Shown here in pieces: positions 60,808 to 64,000 of a stretch of 64,000 bases of DNA. This DNA is from Nocardia carnea (GTDB lineage: Bacteria; Actinomycetota; Actinomycetes; Mycobacteriales; Mycobacteriaceae). How positions within the stretch are numbered: the stretch's first letter is position 1; every line of letters starts with the position of its first letter. Position numbers and translations under genes: made by a program. The notes beneath the pieces are model-generated. The model searched no databases. It was not told the origin of the DNA and was given only the letters and a program-made list of their open reading frames with translations. The stretch is from positions 1 through 64,000 of the forward strand of contig NZ_JARWNW010000096.1 of NCBI RefSeq assembly GCF_029868325.1. The letters are read 5' to 3'.

Positions 60808-61395
60808 ATGACCACCGCCACCGCCCCCATCGCTGTCTCGCCCACCCGTCCGGGTGAGGTCGACAACCGCGCCGCCTACATCGGTTTCGGACTCGCCTAT
60901 CTCATCGGCCATGGGGCCGCGGCGATTTCCACCGGCACCGCGCCACTGGTTGCCCTGCCCACATGGCTACCCATATCCCTACTCGCAATCGGCCTCGTAA
61001 CAGGCACGGTGTGCGCGACCGTCGCGGCCCTGCGTGCCCAGCGGGCCATGCCCGAAACCGAAGCGCTGAGCGGCAAACTCCTGGGCCTGTCCTGGGTGGT
61101 GGGTTTCGCCGCACTCGCCGTCACCATCACCGGTCTCACCGCCACGCTGGATTCGCCCGGTCTGCAGTCCGTGCTGTGGCCCGCCGGCTCCAGCCTGATC
61201 GTCGGCCTCATCTATCTCGCCGAAGGCGCCGCCCGCCGCAATGTCCTGCACTACAGCTTGGGTGCGTGGCTCGCCCTCGTAGCGGGCGTCGCCCTCTGCT
61301 TCGGCGCATCCGGCCCCTTCTGGGTCCTCGCCGTCGCCGGCGGTATCGGCTACGCGATCGCCACCATCCTGGAGTTCCGGCGCCTCGCCCACTGA
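60808..61395 (+). CDS. Six-helix membrane protein of unknown function
   Basis: A 195-residue membrane protein. Helices are visible at about residues 22-45 (AYIGFGLAYLIGHGAAAIS), 50-75, 92-110 (LGLSWVVGFAALAVTITGL), 120-140, 150-168 (LGAWLALVAGVALCFGA) and 170-188. GGAG precedes the ATG at 60808. It resembles permease-like or DUF-type actinobacterial proteins without a domain I can name. Close spacing suggests co-transcription with the reductase gene and shared TetR control. Confidence 0.75.
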   Translation: MTTATAPIAVSPTRPGEVDNRAAYIGFGLAYLIGHGAAAISTGTAPLVALPTWLPISLLAIGLVTGTVCATVAALRAQRAMPETEALSGKLLGLSWVVGFAALAVTITGLTATLDSPGLQSVLWPAGSSLIVGLIYLAEGAARRNVLHYSLGAWLALVAGVALCFGASGPFWVLAVAGGIGYAIATILEFRRLAH

Positions 61396-61545
61396 TCCCG
61401 GTCCGAGGCATTCCGTAAACCACGGCCCGCGGGGGCACGTACGAAAACCGTGCGTGCCCCCGGGAGCCGCGCTTCGCCGGACGGCGGCCACTGTCGGGCG
61501 GCGGCAACCCGTAACGATCGGCGCGAGCCGACCGTTACAGACTCA

Positions 61546-62643
61546 TCAGCTCCAGACCGAATCGATCGGGGTCGATTCGGTAGGCGGCGGGGTCGGAACT
61601 CCGCTGGGGGTGCGGGAGAAGCGCGGCGCGGGGGCGTGCTGGGTGACGTTCTCCAGTTCGAGCAGCGAACCGCGGGCGGCGATGTGCTCGTTCTCGGTGG
61701 CCTCTTCGAAGGTGAGAACCGGGGTGACGCAGGCATCGGTGCCGGCGAAGATCTCCGCCCATTCGTCGCGGGTCTTGCTGCGGAACTTGTCCGTGAAGAG
61801 TTTCTTCAGCTCGTCCTGGCCGGCCGGGTCCATCTGGAACGGCAGGCCCTCGGGATCGATTTCCAGGCCGGCCAGCAGCTGCGCGTAGAACTGCGGTTCG
61901 ATCGCGCCGACCGCCATGTACTTGCCGTCGGAGGTTTCGTAGGTGTCGTAGAACGACATACCGGTGTCGAGCAGGTTGGTGCCGCGTTCCGAACTCCACG
62001 CGCCCATACCGCGGAAGGCCCAGATCATCTGCGACAGGGCCAGCGTGCCGTCGATCATGGCGGCATCGATGACCTGTCCCTTCCCGGAGTTCTGGCGTTC
62101 CACCAGGGCGGCGAGAACACCGAACACCAGGAACATCGAACCGCCACCGAAATCGCCGACCATGTTCAGCGGCGGCACGGGCCGTTCGCCCTTACGGCCG
62201 ATGGCGTGCAGAACACCGGTGAGGCTGATGTAGTTGATGTCGTGACCGGCGCGGTCGGCCAGCGGACCGAACTGGCCCCAGCCCGTCATCCGCCCGTAGA
62301 CCAGGCGCGGGTTACGTTCCAGGGCGGCGTCGGGCCCCAGTCCCATCCGTTCGGTGACGCCGGGGCGGAACCCCTCGAGCAGCACATCGGCCTTCTCCAC
62401 CAGACCGAGCACCTTCTCGATATCCGCCGGATCCTTCAGGTTCGCCTCCACGACGGTGCGGCCGCGCAGCGTCGGGCGATCGGCACCGCCCGGGAGCTGG
62501 CCGGCCCGCTGGATCCGCACCACATCGGCGCCGAGGTCGGCGAGCAGCAATGCGGCATGCGGCCCCGGCCCGATCCCGGCGAGTTCGATCACGCGAATGC
62601 CCGCGAGCGGGCCCTGCTTGGTGGCGGTGGATGGTGTGCTCAC
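61546..62643 (-). CDS. mcr: Alpha-methylacyl-CoA racemase (CoA-transferase family III)
   Basis: A 365-residue CaiB/BaiF-fold enzyme. [36 protein letters not shown] opens it; the catalytic region [43 protein letters not shown] has the His and Asp used by racemases, and [39 protein letters not shown] carries the third acidic residue. It inverts the 2-methyl centre of acyl-CoAs during branched-chain, sterol-side-chain or methyl-branched lipid breakdown. Closest to mycobacterial MCR. It is a single gene here. Confidence 0.88.
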   Translation of the reverse strand: MSTPSTATKQGPLAGIRVIELAGIGPGPHAALLLADLGADVVRIQRAGQLPGGADRPTLRGRTVVEANLKDPADIEKVLGLVEKADVLLEGFRPGVTERMGLGPDAALERNPRLVYGRMTGWGQFGPLADRAGHDINYISLTGVLHAIGRKGERPVPPLNMVGDFGGGSMFLVFGVLAALVERQNSGKGQVIDAAMIDGTLALSQMIWAFRGMGAWSSERGTNLLDTGMSFYDTYETSDGKYMAVGAIEPQFYAQLLAGLEIDPEGLPFQMDPAGQDELKKLFTDKFRSKTRDEWAEIFAGTDACVTPVLTFEEATENEHIAARGSLLELENVTQHAPAPRFSRTPSGVPTPPPTESTPIDSVWS

Positions 62644-62792
62644 GCCTTACCTCGGTTCGTCGTCGATCCAGTGTCTGCCCGCGGCCGCCCGCGGACATAT
62701 TGACAGTATGACAACAGGTGCGTCACGTCACGGTGTCGCCCGCGATCGATCCGGTTTCCGCAGCTGTCGGTGGGCGCGGGCAGACTATGGGC

Positions 62793-63332
62793 ATGCCCGG
62801 CACCGCTCCATTCGACGCGACGGATTTCGATACCGCAATCGGCCGCTGCGCCGTCACCTGGCGCGGTGACGCGGTGGTCCGGTTCCGGCTGCCCGGCCAC
62901 GACCCGCTGACCACCCGGCTCCCGGACGACACCCGCCGGGTCGCCATCCCCGAAACCGGGCCCCGCGCCGCAATGCTCACCCGAATCCGCGCCCACCTCG
63001 ACGGCGACCTCGACGATCTCCGCTGGATCCCGCTCGACCTCACCGGCCTGCCGGAATTCCACCGCGCGGTCTACACCGTCACCCGCGCCATCGACCCGGG
63101 CCGCACCCTCAGCTACGGCGAGGTCGCCGAGCGTATCGGCGCGCGCGGCGCCGCCCAGGCCGTCGGCCAAGCCCTCGGCCGCAACCCGATCCCGCTGATA
63201 ATCCCCTGCCACCGCGTCCTGGCCGCCGACCACGCCCTGCACGGTTTCTCCGCCCCCGGCGGTATCGACACCAAACAGCGCCTACTCACCATCGAACGCA
63301 CCGCGGGCTTCGGCGAGCCGACCCTCTTCTGA
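62793..63332 (+). CDS. ogt: Methylated-DNA-protein-cysteine methyltransferase
   Basis: A 179-residue suicide DNA repair protein. The acceptor is Cys139 in PIPLIIPCHRVLAADHALHGFSAPGG; FHRAVYTVTRAIDPGRTLSYGEVAERIGARGAAQAVGQALGRNPIP is the DNA-binding helix-turn-helix with the Arg finger. The Val-for-Val/Ile PCHRV motif is intact, so it should repair O6-alkylguanine. ATG 62793 is used; an ATG at 62787 is in frame. A GACTAT hexamer lies close upstream. Single gene. Confidence 0.9.
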   Translation: MPGTAPFDATDFDTAIGRCAVTWRGDAVVRFRLPGHDPLTTRLPDDTRRVAIPETGPRAAMLTRIRAHLDGDLDDLRWIPLDLTGLPEFHRAVYTVTRAIDPGRTLSYGEVAERIGARGAAQAVGQALGRNPIPLIIPCHRVLAADHALHGFSAPGGIDTKQRLLTIERTAGFGEPTLF

Positions 63333-63562
63333 ACACGCCGACGGACAATCCGGCGCGAACAGCTCACCCGCACTCGCGGAAACGGAATCCGATGAGGTCG
63401 ATCGAGCATTCCGCCCAGAGGTCCGGGGGCCATGGTCGCAGGACCGATCGGGATCGGCACCCTCGGTGGCCGATACGGCTTCACCGCGCGCAGCTACGAA
63501 TACGGCCCGCGACAATCGAGACGCTAATGCGCTGGAGGGGTGGGGACGACTTTTGCGAGAGT
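63333..63562. other. Intergenic region before the last gene
   Basis: No gene or clear repeat is seen between the alkylguanine methyltransferase and the alpha/beta hydrolase. Minus-strand frames here show no protein pattern. Confidence 0.4.
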
Positions 63563-64000
63563 ATGCGCATGCCGTTGTTCACCGACCTGCCGCCCGCGAG
63601 CTTCCGATCGTTCGACGGGACCATGATCCGCTACCACCGTGCCGGTGACGGGTCGCCGGTGATCATGATCCACGGTTCCGGCGGCGGGCTGCATTCCTGG
63701 CAGCCGGTGGCCGAGCACCTGCCGGACCGGTTCGAGCTGTGGCTGCCGGCCCGGCGCGGCTATGCACCGAGCGGGCCTGGGCACGCGCCGAAACATTTCG
63801 CGGACGAGGTGCGCGATCTGGGAACGATCATCGACATGATCGGCCGGCCGGCCCACCTCGTGGGCATGTCGTACGGTGCGACCGTGGCCCTGCACGCGGC
63901 GGCATCCGGGCTGGCGGTCCGCTCGCTGGCTCTGTGGGAGCCGCCGCTGTACGCGGCGGGCGCCGAGCTCGCACCCGTCCTGTCGCGATTCGAGCTGCTC
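63563..64000 (+). CDS. Alpha/beta hydrolase, cut by the window end
   Basis: The first 146 residues of an alpha/beta hydrolase. IRYHRAGDGSPVIMIHGSGGGLHSWQPVAEHL gives the oxyanion-hole HGSGG, LPARRGYAPSG the second loop, and HLVGMSYGATVALHAAASG the nucleophile elbow with Ser in GMSYG. The catalytic Asp and His would lie beyond the edge. Two ATGs (63563 and 63569, M-R-M-P) are possible. Substrate class cannot be told. The reading frame is open to the last base. Confidence 0.87.
   Translation, partial: MRMPLFTDLPPASFRSFDGTMIRYHRAGDGSPVIMIHGSGGGLHSWQPVAEHLPDRFELWLPARRGYAPSGPGHAPKHFADEVRDLGTIIDMIGRPAHLVGMSYGATVALHAAASGLAVRSLALWEPPLYAAGAELAPVLSRFELL

Overview
The window looks like chromosomal DNA from a mycolic-acid actinomycete, most likely Nocardia or a close relative. 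The DNA is very GC-rich with strong third-codon GC bias, and GTG starts are common. The block thiE / thiO-thiS-thiG ... mutT3 / glnX-glnH-pknG is the Mycobacterium tuberculosis Rv0410c-Rv0417 neighbourhood, here opened by a roughly 7-kb insertion. PknG, a KasA/KasB-type ketosynthase and PhnF boxes also fit. No tRNA, rRNA, CRISPR array, insertion sequence or phage gene was seen. The genus call is an inference.

Layout. 1-7.4 kb: a zinc-regulated COG0523 GTPase, an MmyB-type regulator facing a SnoaL-like protein, an ECF42-type sigma factor with its YCII partner, and a ketosynthase. 7.4-16 kb: TetR, Uma2 nuclease-fold protein, thiD, an operon of a 50-residue ribbon-helix-helix protein with a VOC protein and a methyltransferase, a two-gene membrane glycosyltransferase operon, and a higBA toxin-antitoxin pair. 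16-22 kb: a phosphonate-type operon (PhnX-like hydrolase, phnD, phnC, fused phnE, HpnZ-like dehydrogenase) divergent from phnF across two PhnF boxes. 22-34 kb: mostly single redox, stress and regulatory genes, including ohrR-ohr and a methyltransferase behind a second Zur-type box. 32.9-42.4 kb: a long minus-strand acyl-CoA operon (AtuA, two acyl-CoA dehydrogenases, both subunits of a biotin-dependent acyl-CoA carboxylase, enoyl-CoA hydratase, TetR) of the leucine/acyclic-terpene type. 42.5-46 kb: thiamine thiazole and thiamine phosphate synthesis. 46-53 kb: an ABC exporter, a class III cyclase, a CHAP protein, an orphan DnaE C-terminal piece and a split RibD pair. 53-59 kb: mutT3 and glnX-glnH-pknG. 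59-64 kb: TetR with a medium-chain reductase, an alpha-methylacyl-CoA racemase, an alkylguanine methyltransferase and a cut-off alpha/beta hydrolase.

A theme not captured by gene calling is the promoter design. At least ten genes, most of them regulators or single-gene units, have a TANNNT hexamer exactly six bases before the start codon (seven in two more), which predicts leaderless mRNAs. In several cases a perfect or near-perfect palindrome covers that hexamer, so repressor and promoter occupy the same bases. These sites fix the starts of the COG0523 gene, higB, thiE and the 50-residue ribbon-helix-helix gene. The most unusual leads are a Zur-type box on a SAM methyltransferase, three SnoaL/NTF2 genes each preceded by a TTACC...GGTAA palindrome, a phosphonate operon whose hydrolase lacks a PhnX catalytic histidine, and two small genes (50 and 44 residues) that are easily missed.
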